Of a stretch of DNA of 64,000 nucleotides, positions 16,335 to 24,502 are shown piece after piece (the first letter of the stretch is position 1; each line of letters begins with the position of its first letter). The stretch spans positions 2,480,001-2,544,000 of the forward strand of contig NZ_JADOUF010000001.1 of NCBI RefSeq assembly GCF_015751905.1, read 5' to 3'. Position numbers and translations under genes: made by a program. The notes beneath the pieces are model-generated. The model searched no databases, was not told the DNA's origin, and was given only the letters and a program-made list of their open reading frames with translations. Source of the stretch: Longispora fulva. Its GTDB lineage: Bacteria; Actinomycetota; Actinomycetes; Mycobacteriales; Micromonosporaceae.

Positions 16335-17210
16335 GTGCGACGTGACTATCAGGGGCCGGCCGATCTCCGGAAGCTGCAGGTGTTCGGCCAGCGGATCTGG
16401 TCGATGGCCAGCCGGTTCCACCTCGGTGAACTGACCTGGGGGTTCGGGTTCGAGCTGTTGACACGGGCGTGGCCGGAGGTGCCGGTGGCGCTCTGGGAGT
16501 CCGACGGCCGGGTGCTGGCCTGGGGCGGGCTGCACCGGCCCGGCAGCCTGTACCTGGCGGTCGACCCGTCCCACCCGGGGCTGACCGGCGAGGTGCTCGA
16601 CTGGGCGGGCGGTCTGGTCGCGGAGCCGCTGACCGTGACCGTCCTGGACACCGAGCGGCACCTGATCGACGTGCTCACCGGGCGGGGCTACCTGCCCGGA
16701 GACGTGGACGAGCCATTTCTCCTCGCGCTCAGCCGGTCCCTGACCGAGTTGCCGGCGGTCCCCGCGCTGCCCGAGGGCTTCGTGCTCCGCGCGGTCCGTG
16801 GCGAGTCGGACGTGGCCGAGCGGGTGGAGGTACACGACTGGGTCCGCGCGCCTCGCAGTCTGACCGAGGACGATTGGCGCGCCATGACGGGGTCGTGGCC
16901 GTACTCGACGGCCTTCGACTGGGTCGTGCAGGCCCCCGACGGCGAGTTCGTCGCGAGCTGCATGGGCTGGTACGACGAGGTGAACCGGTGCGGCGAGTTC
17001 GAGCCGGTCGGGACGGTCAGCGGATTCCACCGCTTCGGGTTCGCCCCGGCCGTCGTGCTGGCCGTGCTGCACGCCTTCCGGGCTGCCGGCGGGAAGACCG
17101 CGCTGGTCTACCCGAGGGGCGAGGACGGCTGGCCGGCCCCCCGCCGCCAGGTGTACGCCGACCTCGGCTTCACCCCGCACGCCCGCACGGTCCGCTACCG
17201 CCACCCCTGA
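16335..17210 (+). CDS. GNAT family acetyltransferase (tandem-domain)
   Basis: 291 aa from GTG 16335. Two GNAT-like halves are suggested: the first (about 1-130) with [20 protein letters not shown], and the second (about 150-291) with [29 protein letters not shown] and [20 protein letters not shown], corresponding to the acetyl-CoA strand-loop-helix. The C-terminal [17 protein letters not shown]...YADLGF segment closes the fold. Acceptor unknown. A hairpin terminator follows at once. Confidence 0.75.
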   Translation: MRRDYQGPADLRKLQVFGQRIWSMASRFHLGELTWGFGFELLTRAWPEVPVALWESDGRVLAWGGLHRPGSLYLAVDPSHPGLTGEVLDWAGGLVAEPLTVTVLDTERHLIDVLTGRGYLPGDVDEPFLLALSRSLTELPAVPALPEGFVLRAVRGESDVAERVEVHDWVRAPRSLTEDDWRAMTGSWPYSTAFDWVVQAPDGEFVASCMGWYDEVNRCGEFEPVGTVSGFHRFGFAPAVVLAVLHAFRAAGGKTALVYPRGEDGWPAPRRQVYADLGFTPHARTVRYRHP

Positions 17211-17217
17211 GCCGGGG

Positions 17218-17241
17218 GCTCTCGCCACTACTCGCGAGAGC
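17218..17241 (+). terminator. hairpin after the GNAT gene
   Basis: A perfect 7-bp stem, GCTCTCG at 17218-17224 and CGAGAGC at 17235-17241, with a 10-nt loop, begins 7 nt after the GNAT stop. No T-run follows, as is usual in actinobacteria. Confidence 0.5.
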
Positions 17242-17315
17242 TCGCCACTTCTCATGAGGGGATTCGCCAGGTCGGCGAGAACCCGCCATTTCACCGCCCG
17301 GCCGGCCAGCGGTCC

Positions 17316-17460
17316 GCAGGGTCGCGGCCCCGAACAGCCCGTAGACGGTGTCCTTGTCCAGCAACGCCGGCACCGGCCGCAAGACACGGAGCAACAGTTC
17401 GGCGACAGTACTCTTCCCCGTGCCGGGAGCGCCCGCCGCAACCACCGCGACGGCCTGCAT
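17316..17460 (-). pseudogene. truncated P-loop kinase (zeta-toxin/AAA-like) N terminus
   Basis: From ATG 17460 the minus strand encodes a Walker [19 protein letters not shown], followed by [17 protein letters not shown] and TAGRP. This is the first ~50 residues of a family of about 170-aa predicted nucleoside/zeta-like kinases. Homology then ends and the frame runs into low-complexity sequence to 17170. The core catalytic and lid residues are missing, so the gene is a 5' remnant. Confidence 0.6.
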
Positions 17461-17590
17461 CGAGACAAACTACCAGCGCCGGCACCGCGATCTCGTGCCG
17501 TGGTCGGGTCCGATCGGCAAGGCCCGGGCGCTGGCTGTGAGATCAGCACGACTACCGGCCACCGACTTAGGAGTCACCGGGCAACGGCAA

Positions 17591-18805
17591 TCAGGTCGCC
17601 TGTCCGCCGAGCTCGGCGACGCGTGCGGTATCGATTGTCAGTGGTTGGCTGGTGCGCGTTGCTGCGACAACCGCGTCGATGGTGTAGGCCACCAGCGCCG
17701 GGGCTTCCTCGTGCAGGCGGTGGGAGGCGTCTGCGGCGATGATCCGCGTAGCACCGTAGCGGTCTGCGAGCAGTCGCTGTTGGGTCTGCCAGTAGGCATC
17801 CACCTCTGGTGTGGCCTGGGGGCTGAACCACCGGCCGGGAGTTTTCGACAGCACCACGACGGGAACAGCCAGGCCGTGTTCCTGGGCGAATTCGGCGGCT
17901 GCGGCGGGCAGGTCGATGATGGTGGCGTGCGGGCCAGCGCCGTCGGTGACGGTGTCGCCGAAGTTGCCGGGCCACAGTTCCAGCTCCGGGACGGAGCTGT
18001 CCACCAGGACGAGGCCGGCTACCTCCCCCGGCCATTGTTGGGCGAACGCCCGGACGATGAGCGCGCCAACCGAGTGGCCCACCAGTACCCACGGGCTTGC
18101 GATGCCCGCGCCGGCCAGCGTGGCGTGCAGTTCGGAGGCGAGCGTCTGGTAGGTCGCTACCCGCTGGTCAGTGGGCCGCGCCGGGCTGGCGCCGATCCCG
18201 GCCCTGTCGTAGGCCAGGGTGCGGGACCCTGCGGTCAGTAGGCTCCGCACAGGTGACCAGACCGCGGCGGGTTCACCGAGGGCGGACACGAACACGACGG
18301 CCGGATCATCGCCCGGCTCGATCACAGCCGCCACCGCACGACTTTCCACCTCAATCATCAGCACTACGGCCTTCCCTTCGTTGTGATCAACTTGACCGGT
18401 CCCGCTCGCGGCCGTTGGCCGTGCCGGATCCAGACTGACGGTGGGTGGCTTGGCGAGAGCGATCTGGATGGCGAGCACGCCCAGGCGTTCCTTGTCCGGT
18501 CCGTAGATCTCGCGAAGGTCCCGCAGCTGCTCGGCCCGTGGGAGGTCAGGGTTGATCCGGGTCGGGTCTTCTGTGTTGAGCATGTGCTCGAACGACGGGT
18601 ACCGCGCGAGCCCGGTGATGGTGGTCAGCACCTCGTCGGCGTCGCAGACGAACAGGATCTGCTCGCCGACGCTCAACGTGTCATTCCGCGGGTAGCACAC
18701 CCGCACCTCGACCACTTTCCGTCCGGATGCGACCAGGTCGAAGTACGGCCGTCGAAGGTGCATCACGCGACAGCGCGTCGGCTCTGCTCCGGGATCCCCT
18801 GTCAC
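17591..18805 (-). CDS. ASCH-domain / alpha-beta hydrolase fusion
   Basis: 404 aa in one uninterrupted frame from ATG 18805. Residues about 13-115 are an ASCH domain (PYFDLVASGRKVVEVRV, LSVGEQILFV, a PUA-like fold that binds RNA or modified nucleotides). A linker of about 30 residues leads to an alpha/beta hydrolase (about 150-404) with nucleophile elbow GHSVG, LVLVDSSVPE, and a C-terminal DASHRLHEEAP His. An internal ATG at 18358 could instead start the hydrolase separately. Two adjacent genes joined by mutation is the main alternative to a true fusion. Confidence 0.72.
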   Translation of the reverse strand: MTGDPGAEPTRCRVMHLRRPYFDLVASGRKVVEVRVCYPRNDTLSVGEQILFVCDADEVLTTITGLARYPSFEHMLNTEDPTRINPDLPRAEQLRDLREIYGPDKERLGVLAIQIALAKPPTVSLDPARPTAASGTGQVDHNEGKAVVLMIEVESRAVAAVIEPGDDPAVVFVSALGEPAAVWSPVRSLLTAGSRTLAYDRAGIGASPARPTDQRVATYQTLASELHATLAGAGIASPWVLVGHSVGALIVRAFAQQWPGEVAGLVLVDSSVPELELWPGNFGDTVTDGAGPHATIIDLPAAAAEFAQEHGLAVPVVVLSKTPGRWFSPQATPEVDAYWQTQQRLLADRYGATRIIAADASHRLHEEAPALVAYTIDAVVAATRTSQPLTIDTARVAELGGQAT

Positions 18806-18844
18806 GGTGCCCAGCCTGACGCTGGCCCGCCCACCGGTTCGGCC

Positions 18845-19474
18845 TCAGCCAACGACGGCCCGCGCCAGGATGATCAGGACGTAGGACATGGGAAGTGCCG
18901 CGAAGCACAAGACCGCGCCCATCGCCTGGTGCCGTTCGCTCGATCCGCCGCCGAGGCGTGGCCGGGAAGCGAAAGCGAGGGTGAGGTAGCCGGTGAACAG
19001 CGCCAGCGTGGGCAGCCCGGCTCCGCCCCAGGCCAGGGCGGTGAACGTGTCGACGCCGGTGAGGATGAGGATCCAGGCGGCGATGGCGCTGGCGGCGGCT
19101 GTGGTGCTGTAGATGGCGGCGGCACGGGTGCGGCTGCGGGCGTGTGGGAGCAGGGGCGGTCTGGCGGCCAGGTCGAGTGCCTTGTCGAGCTGGGTGGTGA
19201 CGGCGCGTTCGGCAGCGCGGGCGGCGGTCAGGCCGGTCTCGACGGTGTCGAGTTCGACGCGGCCTGCTGGCTGCAGGTGGGGTGCGGGTAGCCGTAGCCG
19301 AGTGGCGGTGGTCGTCAGGGTGTCGGGGTGGGCGTCGAGGCGCCGGTCGAGGTCGGTGAGGGCCGCCTCGGTGGTGGCGGTGTGGTGCTCGCTCCCGTGG
19401 GCGTGGTCGGCGCGTTGTGCGAGGTGCTGGTCGAGCTTTCGCAGGAGGCCGCTGTAGGCGGGTAGCGAGGTCAC
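18845..19474 (-). CDS. membrane protein partner of the FtsK/EccC-like ATPase
   Basis: 209 aa from GTG 19474, overlapping the ATPase stop by 4 bp (GTGA), with AGGAAGG upstream. The N-terminal 110 residues are a charged helical region with heptad-like Leu spacing (LRKLDQHLAQ, TDLDRRLDAH). The C-terminal half has about three transmembrane segments, including TAAASAIAAWILILTGV and AMGAVLCFAALPMSYVLIIL. It lacks known domains. The tight coupling suggests it anchors the ATPase at the membrane or forms part of a small translocase. Confidence 0.7.
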   Translation of the reverse strand: MTSLPAYSGLLRKLDQHLAQRADHAHGSEHHTATTEAALTDLDRRLDAHPDTLTTTATRLRLPAPHLQPAGRVELDTVETGLTAARAAERAVTTQLDKALDLAARPPLLPHARSRTRAAAIYSTTAAASAIAAWILILTGVDTFTALAWGGAGLPTLALFTGYLTLAFASRPRLGGGSSERHQAMGAVLCFAALPMSYVLIILARAVVG

Positions 19475-22086
19475 CAGGCACCTTCCTGTTCGTGGCGGCC
19501 GGGGCGGACGAACGGCACGATGAGCTGGCTGGTGTGGTCGTGCCGGTCGAGGAGCAGGCCCCGGTTGGGGCGCGGCTGCCAGTCGCCCATCACGTCCCCG
19601 GTGAGTGAGGCCAGGCCATCGGCGCCGATGTTGAGCGCGAGCAGGCACGCGATGAGGTCCCGGCCGGCCGACCCGCCGAGGTCTTCGGCGAGCCGTTTCG
19701 CGCCGCGCCACCAGCCCAGCACGTGCACACCCCGGGCAGGCCCTGCCGCCAGGACGGTGCGCAGGTCGTCAAGCGGGGTGCGGCGAGTGTCCGGGTCGCG
19801 GGTGCCCAACTGCGTGCTGGCCGCGTCGGTGCCGAACAGCACCAGGTAGGTGTCCCGCGCGGTTTCCGCGGCCAGGTCGGCCAGAGCCCGGGGCAGATCA
19901 GCGATCGTCAGCCTCTTGGTCGTGTGACCGGCCTGGTCGAGGGCGGCAGCCAGCTCGGCGGCGGGGTCCTCGCTGGGGCCGACGAGCGGGGCGAGCAGGA
20001 ACCGGACACTGCCGGGCGGGTGCTGATGCGCCAGGGCGGTGGTGGCGGCGTGGAGGACGTCCGCACCGACGGGCGAGGCGCCGACGACGGCGAGGTGCCG
20101 GCCGGGGGTTGCGTCCAGAAGCGGGCCGGCGAGGCTGGAGGTCACGTCCACGGCCCGCCCGACCAGCAGCCGCCGTCGCGGGCCACCAGTCGGCACGTCG
20201 GGCAGGGCGGTGGTGATGTGCTGTTCGGCGAAGCCAGAGAACACGTGCGGTGGCCGGTTGCCGTCCGCCCGCATCGACCACAACTTCTGCCGCAGCTCGG
20301 CGACGGCGGTCGGGGAAGCGTGCGAGTCGGGGAAGCGCACAATCCGATCCCGGCCGATAGCCCCGGCGGCGTCGTTGATGACGGCTTGGCCGACCGTGAG
20401 GTCGCCGGCGGCGGTGTTGCCCGGGTCCAGGACGCCGGTCGCGCCTGCGAGGGCGACTCGGAGCGGGAACTGGCCGAAGATCGCATCCTTCTTCCCGAGG
20501 AGTGCGTCCACGCCGCTGATGGTCTGCGAGGCGAGCACGAGGTGGATGCCGTAGGAGCGTCCCTTGCGCGCCAGGTCCTCCAGCAACGCGACCGCGACCG
20601 CGGCCTGACGCGAGGGGCCGGACAGCAGGACGTGGAACTCGTCGACCACGGCAACGACCCGAGGCCACGGCGTGCGCGGGTCAGCGGCGCGCAGGGCGGG
20701 CAGGGTGGTGACGCCGAGCCGTTTCATGGCCACCGACCGGCGGCCCATCTCCGCGACGAGTTCCTGCAGCACGGCGATGCCGTATTCACGGTCGGACTCC
20801 ACCCCTACCGCGCGGGCGTGCGGAATCCATGACGGGTCGATCGGGGTGGGGGTGAACTCGGTGAAGGAGACGCCTTCCTTGAAGTCCAGCAGGTACAACG
20901 CCAGCTCGGTCGGTGAGTACCGGGCGGTCAGCCCGTAGAGCACGTCGAGGAGAAACACGGTCTTCCCCGACCCACTGCGCCCGGCGATCATCCAATGCGG
21001 GGTCACATCGTCAAACGACAGTTCGACCTCGGTGTGCTTCTCCCGCCCGACCACCGTGCTAAGCCCGCGCGCAGACGAACCGGCCCACAGGGTGTCGCCG
21101 GTCAGGTCGGCGAACGTGAACGTCGCAGCGGCCTTCGCATCCGCCGACAGCAGCCGGCACAACTCCCCCACGGCCTCGGGGTTCGGGTCATCGTCCAGGG
21201 ACACCCGCACCTGCATCCCCCGCCTCGGCCGGATCACCGCCGGGCGGCCGGCCGGGTCGGCGATCCGGGCGTACTGGCCGTCCACGGCGACCGTATAGGC
21301 GTGATCGAGCACCGGCCGGCTCTCCTCGGCCGGCCAGCCGGCCAGGACGAGGTGCAGCCGAGACGCCGGGCCGGCGTGAGCGAGGGCCTGGATCCGGGCA
21401 TACTCGCCTCGGCAGTCGGGCAGCTGCCCGCACAGCACCAGGAACGGCACCTCCTCCAGCCGGCCGGCAGCCGCCATGGCCTGGGCGTGCTGGACATGCT
21501 CCTCGGCCTCGTCCAACACGCCGGCCAGCCCGGCGGTGTCGATCACCGGCGGTGCCAAGCCGCCAGAGGCGATCAGCGGCCGAAACCCAGTGAACGCCCC
21601 ACCCGCCGTCGCCCCGTCGACCAGGCGCACATCGAGGAACTGCTGTGGCACCGCGCCCAGTAGCCGGGTCAGCACCGCGCGGACGAGGGACGCCGCGGCC
21701 CGGGTGCGCAGGCCCGCGTCGATGGTCAGGTGCCCGCCGCCTTCGCCGAGCAGCGGCAGCACCACCGGGAACCAGTCATCGTCGGTGACCCAGCAGATCC
21801 CAACATGCAACGGCAACGGCCCCTCGCCGGGTGTGTGCGCGCCGAGTTCAGGTAGCGGGGTGGTCAGTTTGCGCACGTCAACGCCCAGCCAACCCGGGGT
21901 GATGAGGGCGGCGGTCGCCTTCAACTCGGCGACCAGGCCCCGCACCGCGACCTCGTGCCCGGCGGCGGTCACACCCCGCTCGGAGTCCTGATCCTGCAGC
22001 AGCGACCGCACCGCCGCCACCTGGGCGCGGGCGGAGCGGTACGCGTCGGTGGCTGCGTCGAAGTGCCGACTGACCCGACCAGCCAC
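19471..22086 (-). CDS. FtsK/SpoIIIE (EccC-like) ATPase
   Basis: 871 aa from GTG 22086 with a GGGGG purine run upstream; the frame is open to 22167, but that extension looks non-coding. A helical N-terminal region (about 1-100) precedes a regulatory domain. The FtsK ATPase core has Walker A GRSGSGKTVFLL at about residue 366 and Walker B VAVVDEFHVLL at about 475. A second, degenerate nucleotide-binding domain lies around 650-870 (AVVGASPVGADVL has no GKT). No transmembrane segments or DNA-binding gamma domain are evident. Divergent from a toxin gene and coupled to a membrane protein, it fits a substrate-pumping ATPase of type VII-like secretion better than a chromosome translocase. Confidence 0.8.
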   Translation of the reverse strand: MAGRVSRHFDAATDAYRSARAQVAAVRSLLQDQDSERGVTAAGHEVAVRGLVAELKATAALITPGWLGVDVRKLTTPLPELGAHTPGEGPLPLHVGICWVTDDDWFPVVLPLLGEGGGHLTIDAGLRTRAAASLVRAVLTRLLGAVPQQFLDVRLVDGATAGGAFTGFRPLIASGGLAPPVIDTAGLAGVLDEAEEHVQHAQAMAAAGRLEEVPFLVLCGQLPDCRGEYARIQALAHAGPASRLHLVLAGWPAEESRPVLDHAYTVAVDGQYARIADPAGRPAVIRPRRGMQVRVSLDDDPNPEAVGELCRLLSADAKAAATFTFADLTGDTLWAGSSARGLSTVVGREKHTEVELSFDDVTPHWMIAGRSGSGKTVFLLDVLYGLTARYSPTELALYLLDFKEGVSFTEFTPTPIDPSWIPHARAVGVESDREYGIAVLQELVAEMGRRSVAMKRLGVTTLPALRAADPRTPWPRVVAVVDEFHVLLSGPSRQAAVAVALLEDLARKGRSYGIHLVLASQTISGVDALLGKKDAIFGQFPLRVALAGATGVLDPGNTAAGDLTVGQAVINDAAGAIGRDRIVRFPDSHASPTAVAELRQKLWSMRADGNRPPHVFSGFAEQHITTALPDVPTGGPRRRLLVGRAVDVTSSLAGPLLDATPGRHLAVVGASPVGADVLHAATTALAHQHPPGSVRFLLAPLVGPSEDPAAELAAALDQAGHTTKRLTIADLPRALADLAAETARDTYLVLFGTDAASTQLGTRDPDTRRTPLDDLRTVLAAGPARGVHVLGWWRGAKRLAEDLGGSAGRDLIACLLALNIGADGLASLTGDVMGDWQPRPNRGLLLDRHDHTSQLIVPFVRPGRHEQEGAW

Positions 22087-22164
22087 CCAACACCCCCGGA
22101 CCCTGTGACACCGTGTGCGCCGCGACGGACCATATCCGAATCCGCCCCGAACCACATCACCTCG

Positions 22165-22218
22165 CACTATCCGTCACCGAAACGCCCCTCAGGGCGCGGA
22201 AACCTTCTACGGATAGTG
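22165..22218. promoter_or_regulatory. 10-bp perfect inverted repeat between ATPase and toxin genes
   Basis: CACTATCCGT at 22165-22174 and its exact complement ACGGATAGTG at 22209-22218 flank a smaller CGCCC/GGGCG hairpin. The element lies midway in the ~206-bp divergent region between the ATPase start (22086) and the helical gene start (22293). It could be an operator that co-ordinates both units, or two mirror-image promoter halves. Confidence 0.5.
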
Positions 22219-22292
22219 ATGGGTCTGTCCAAAAGTGACGGCGTCTCCTAGGCTGCGGTTCCTCGAAACCGGAACCGATGGAAAGGCTTGCG

Positions 22293-22811
22293 ATGACCGC
22301 GACCGCGGACATTCTCACAGCGCTCTCCGGAGCGGAAAAAGAGCTCGACGAGGCCAAGACCCACAACGCCGGAGGCCGCGACCACGCCGACCGGGTCCGC
22401 ACCCAGGCCCTCGGCCAAGGCTTCCTCGGCGTCGCCCAACACATGACGCAGGTGATCACAGCGTTCGACGACGCCCAGATCACTCTCGGCAACGCCCTCG
22501 CCGCCGTCGGCGACGCCCGGAGCCCGGTCGGAGAGATCAAAGACGGCATGACCCCGGACGAGGTCAAGACCCGCCTGAACACCTCGATCGCCTCCATCGA
22601 CAGATCGGCCGAGGCGATCCTGGCTACCTACCCGGCATTCGACGAAGCCGAGAACGTCGTCAAGTCCGCTCTCGCCGGAGGCGACCCCGGGCCGCTCCTA
22701 CGGTTCATCAGCATGGCCAATGAGGCAGCCGCCCGCGGCAAGGCCCAGGCCGCCACCGCCAAGACCAAGGCCCAGGCCCAGATCCCGCAAGCCAGCAGCT
22801 TGGGAAACTGA
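22293..22811 (+). CDS. helical ESX-substrate-like protein; zero-frame product of a predicted frameshift gene
   Basis: 172 aa from ATG 22293, preceded by GGAAAGG at 22280-22286; ATG 22278 is a weaker alternative. The protein is almost wholly helical and Ala/Asp/Gln-rich, with two long amphipathic helices (ILTALSGAEKELDEAKTH; FLGVAQHMTQVITAFDDAQI), like WXG100/ESX or related actinobacterial leader proteins. It has no signal peptide. It ends IPQASSLGN at a TGA directly after G GGA AAC. A -1 shift there would append 156 residues carrying a nuclease toxin, giving a ~328-aa fusion. The divergent FtsK-like ATPase is the likely export motor. Confidence 0.75.
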   Translation: MTATADILTALSGAEKELDEAKTHNAGGRDHADRVRTQALGQGFLGVAQHMTQVITAFDDAQITLGNALAAVGDARSPVGEIKDGMTPDEVKTRLNTSIASIDRSAEAILATYPAFDEAENVVKSALAGGDPGPLLRFISMANEAAARGKAQAATAKTKAQAQIPQASSLGN

Positions 22812-22851
22812 CCGCGGGCGCCGCCGGCTCTGACGCCGGACAGGCGCCCGC
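22802..22851 (+). promoter_or_regulatory. predicted programmed -1 ribosomal frameshift signal
   Basis: Slippery heptamer GGGAAAC at 22802-22808 is phased as G GGA AAC in the upstream gene. The zero-frame stop TGA (22809-22811) is inside the 5-nt spacer. A stem-loop follows: GCGGGCGCC at 22814-22822 pairs perfectly with GGCGCCCGC at 22843-22851, and inside it CCGGC (22824-22828) pairs with GCCGG (22835-22839). Phage lambda G/GT uses the related G GGA AAG. The new frame continues CTG ACC into the toxin domain. Confidence 0.65.
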
Positions 22852-23278
22852 ATCCAATACTCCGCCTCGGACAGATTCCAAGGGGCGAGTCATCCCCGAC
22901 GGGGTCCAGCGCCTGCCCAGTGGCAGACTGCCGATCAACTTCACCTACGCGGGGAGGAAGTACGACGGCAACTTGTGGACGCCGAAACTCGACGCGAAGT
23001 ACCCCAACGGCGTGGTGTTCACAGATGAGGGCTTCCCCGACTTCTCACCGTACGTCAAGGACGAGTGGCCGCCCGTGGTGATCGAGCCGAACTTCTCCGG
23101 CGACCGGTACCAGGACGAGAAGATCGCCAACGAGGCCGTGGGGCTCGAGGAGACGCCAGAGGACCGCACGTGGCATCATCACGAAGACGGCAAGACGTTG
23201 CTCCTCATTCCTACCGATATCCACAAGGCCGTACGCCATGCAGGGGGCGTCGCAATCGTGAACGGATTAGACCAGTGA
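22808..23278 (+). CDS. HNH/Endo VII-type (WHH/LHH) nuclease toxin domain, predicted -1 frameshift extension
   Basis: This frame is open from 22724 to the stop 23276-23278 but contains no ATG or GTG, and no TTG before 22973, which would cut into the domain. It is best read as the C-terminal extension of the 22293 gene. A Gly/Ala/Ser/Pro linker (about 40 residues) leads to the toxin: RLPINFTYAGRKYDG, VVFTDEGFPDFSPYV, and the motif TWHHHEDGKTLLLIP followed by DIHKAVRHAGG. That is the core of WHH/LHH HNH nucleases found at the tips of polymorphic toxins. The immunity gene overlaps its stop. A frameshift mutation in an originally fused gene is the alternative. Confidence 0.72.
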   Translation: MTAGAAGSDAGQAPASNTPPRTDSKGRVIPDGVQRLPSGRLPINFTYAGRKYDGNLWTPKLDAKYPNGVVFTDEGFPDFSPYVKDEWPPVVIEPNFSGDRYQDEKIANEAVGLEETPEDRTWHHHEDGKTLLLIPTDIHKAVRHAGGVAIVNGLDQ

Positions 23279-23709
23279 GCGTAGAGTTCCGCCGAGCAGA
23301 ACCGCCCGCCCCACCGGAGAAACTGGCCGAACTCGCCGACCGCGTAGGCGTCGCCTTGCCGGACGACTACATCGAATTTTTGTCACAGCATGATGGCGGA
23401 CGGATGGGCAACAACAACGAGACCGTGAAGATGGTCTTCGGTGTTGGGGAAGTCCCCGATTACGCCAGCATCTGGGATGCGCTCGACACCTATGACGGTC
23501 GCGTCCCCACCTGGCTGATCCCCGCGGCAGATGACTCGTTCGGGAATCTGTTCTGCCTGTCGATCCGCGAACAGGACGTTGGATCGGTGTGGTTCTGGGA
23601 CCACGAACAAGAAGCCGACGAGGACGAGCCCGCCACCGAGGACAACCTCACCTACAAGGCGAAGTCGTGGACCGAGTTCCTCAATCAACTTCGCCCCTCC
23701 GAGCCCTGA
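23275..23709 (+). CDS. SUKH (SMI1/KNR4) immunity protein
   Basis: 144 aa from GTG 23275, overlapping the toxin stop by 4 bp. The SMI1/KNR4 pattern is clear: LAELADRVGVALPDDYIEF, LSQHDGGRMG, WLIPAADDSFGNLFCLSI and VWFWDHEQEADE. SUKH proteins neutralise the nuclease toxins encoded immediately upstream, so this is the expected cognate immunity for the WHH-type nuclease. The acidic tail (EADEDEPATED) may mimic DNA; that is inference. Confidence 0.85.
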   Translation: MSVEFRRAEPPAPPEKLAELADRVGVALPDDYIEFLSQHDGGRMGNNNETVKMVFGVGEVPDYASIWDALDTYDGRVPTWLIPAADDSFGNLFCLSIREQDVGSVWFWDHEQEADEDEPATEDNLTYKAKSWTEFLNQLRPSEP

Positions 23710-23788
23710 GTCAGCATGCTTGAGCCCTGAACCTCGCCGATGGGCGTGCCCGACGGCGCGGTGCCGACGGTCGTGTACACACGGCTGG

Positions 23789-24025
23789 ATGCACGACAAC
23801 GCCGGAGCCTGGAGAGCCGCACCGTTGACCGCATACGTGTTCTTCGCTGGCTGCGTGTACCCGCTGTGGCTGGACATCGACTTCGTGGCCGGCCGGGCCC
23901 GTGCGCGCTGGACCGCCGAGCAGCCTGCCGTCAGTGCCGACGAACTCACCGTCGCACAGGCGGTGGAGATCGACGCCGGCTATGTCCAGATGATGACGGC
24001 CGGCTCCTGGTCGGCGCCATCGTGA
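23789..24025 (+). CDS. hypothetical protein, possibly truncated
   Basis: 78 aa from ATG 23789, with no clear ribosome-binding site. It contains TAYVFFAGCVYPLWLDIDFV followed by a charged helix, VSADELTVAQAVEIDAGYVQ. The 5' region (23711-23788) appears coding in other frames, so an N-terminal part may have been lost by frameshift. Its stop overlaps the GTG of the next gene. It lies in the immunity-gene array and might be an immunity remnant. Confidence 0.4.
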   Translation: MHDNAGAWRAAPLTAYVFFAGCVYPLWLDIDFVAGRARARWTAEQPAVSADELTVAQAVEIDAGYVQMMTAGSWSAPS

Positions 24026-24456
24026 CACGACACCACCTACTCGGGCCCGAGGTCGCTGGGGAGCTCGGACCCGGCACGGTCATGGACACCACAGTGCATC
24101 CGCCGGTCGTGTCGGCGCTGGAGTACGTGATCAGCGACTGGCTCGGCGATGACCTCCTCGAGTGCTTCCCATGCCACCTGGCAAGCGATCGCCTCGCCGA
24201 CGCCATCGAGCTGTCAGGCCTCACCGGATACCGCATCGACCAGGTACGGGTGACACTCTCACCGCAGGCCGAAGAAGCCCTGGAAGGCACGCCCCTTCCC
24301 GCGTTCCGCTGGTTGATAGCGATTGGCGTGGCGGGCGTGGACGACTTCGGTGCGACCGCCAAGGGCGAAATCGTCGTCTCCGACGATGCTTTGAATCTCC
24401 TGCGGTCGTTCACGATCCAAAATTGCGACGTCACCGGCTATACCACCATCGGCTGA
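24022..24456 (+). CDS. hypothetical protein in immunity array
   Basis: 144 aa from GTG 24022, coupled to the preceding gene by a GTGA overlap. Soluble alpha/beta protein with the phrases TVHPPVVSALEYVISDWLGD, DLLECFPCHLASDRLADAIE and LPAFRWLIAIG. I recall similar unannotated proteins near actinobacterial toxin tips, but cannot name the family. Position between SUKH and Imm1-like genes suggests an orphan immunity protein. Confidence 0.55.
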   Translation: MTRHHLLGPEVAGELGPGTVMDTTVHPPVVSALEYVISDWLGDDLLECFPCHLASDRLADAIELSGLTGYRIDQVRVTLSPQAEEALEGTPLPAFRWLIAIGVAGVDDFGATAKGEIVVSDDALNLLRSFTIQNCDVTGYTTIG

Positions 24457-24502
24457 CGCTCGCCCCTGCCATGCATGTCGGCACAGGAGAGAAGGTGGCG
24501 GA

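Noticed and set aside
15744..17549. 601-residue minus-strand open frame
   Set aside because: Antisense to the GNAT gene; composition-driven with no domain.
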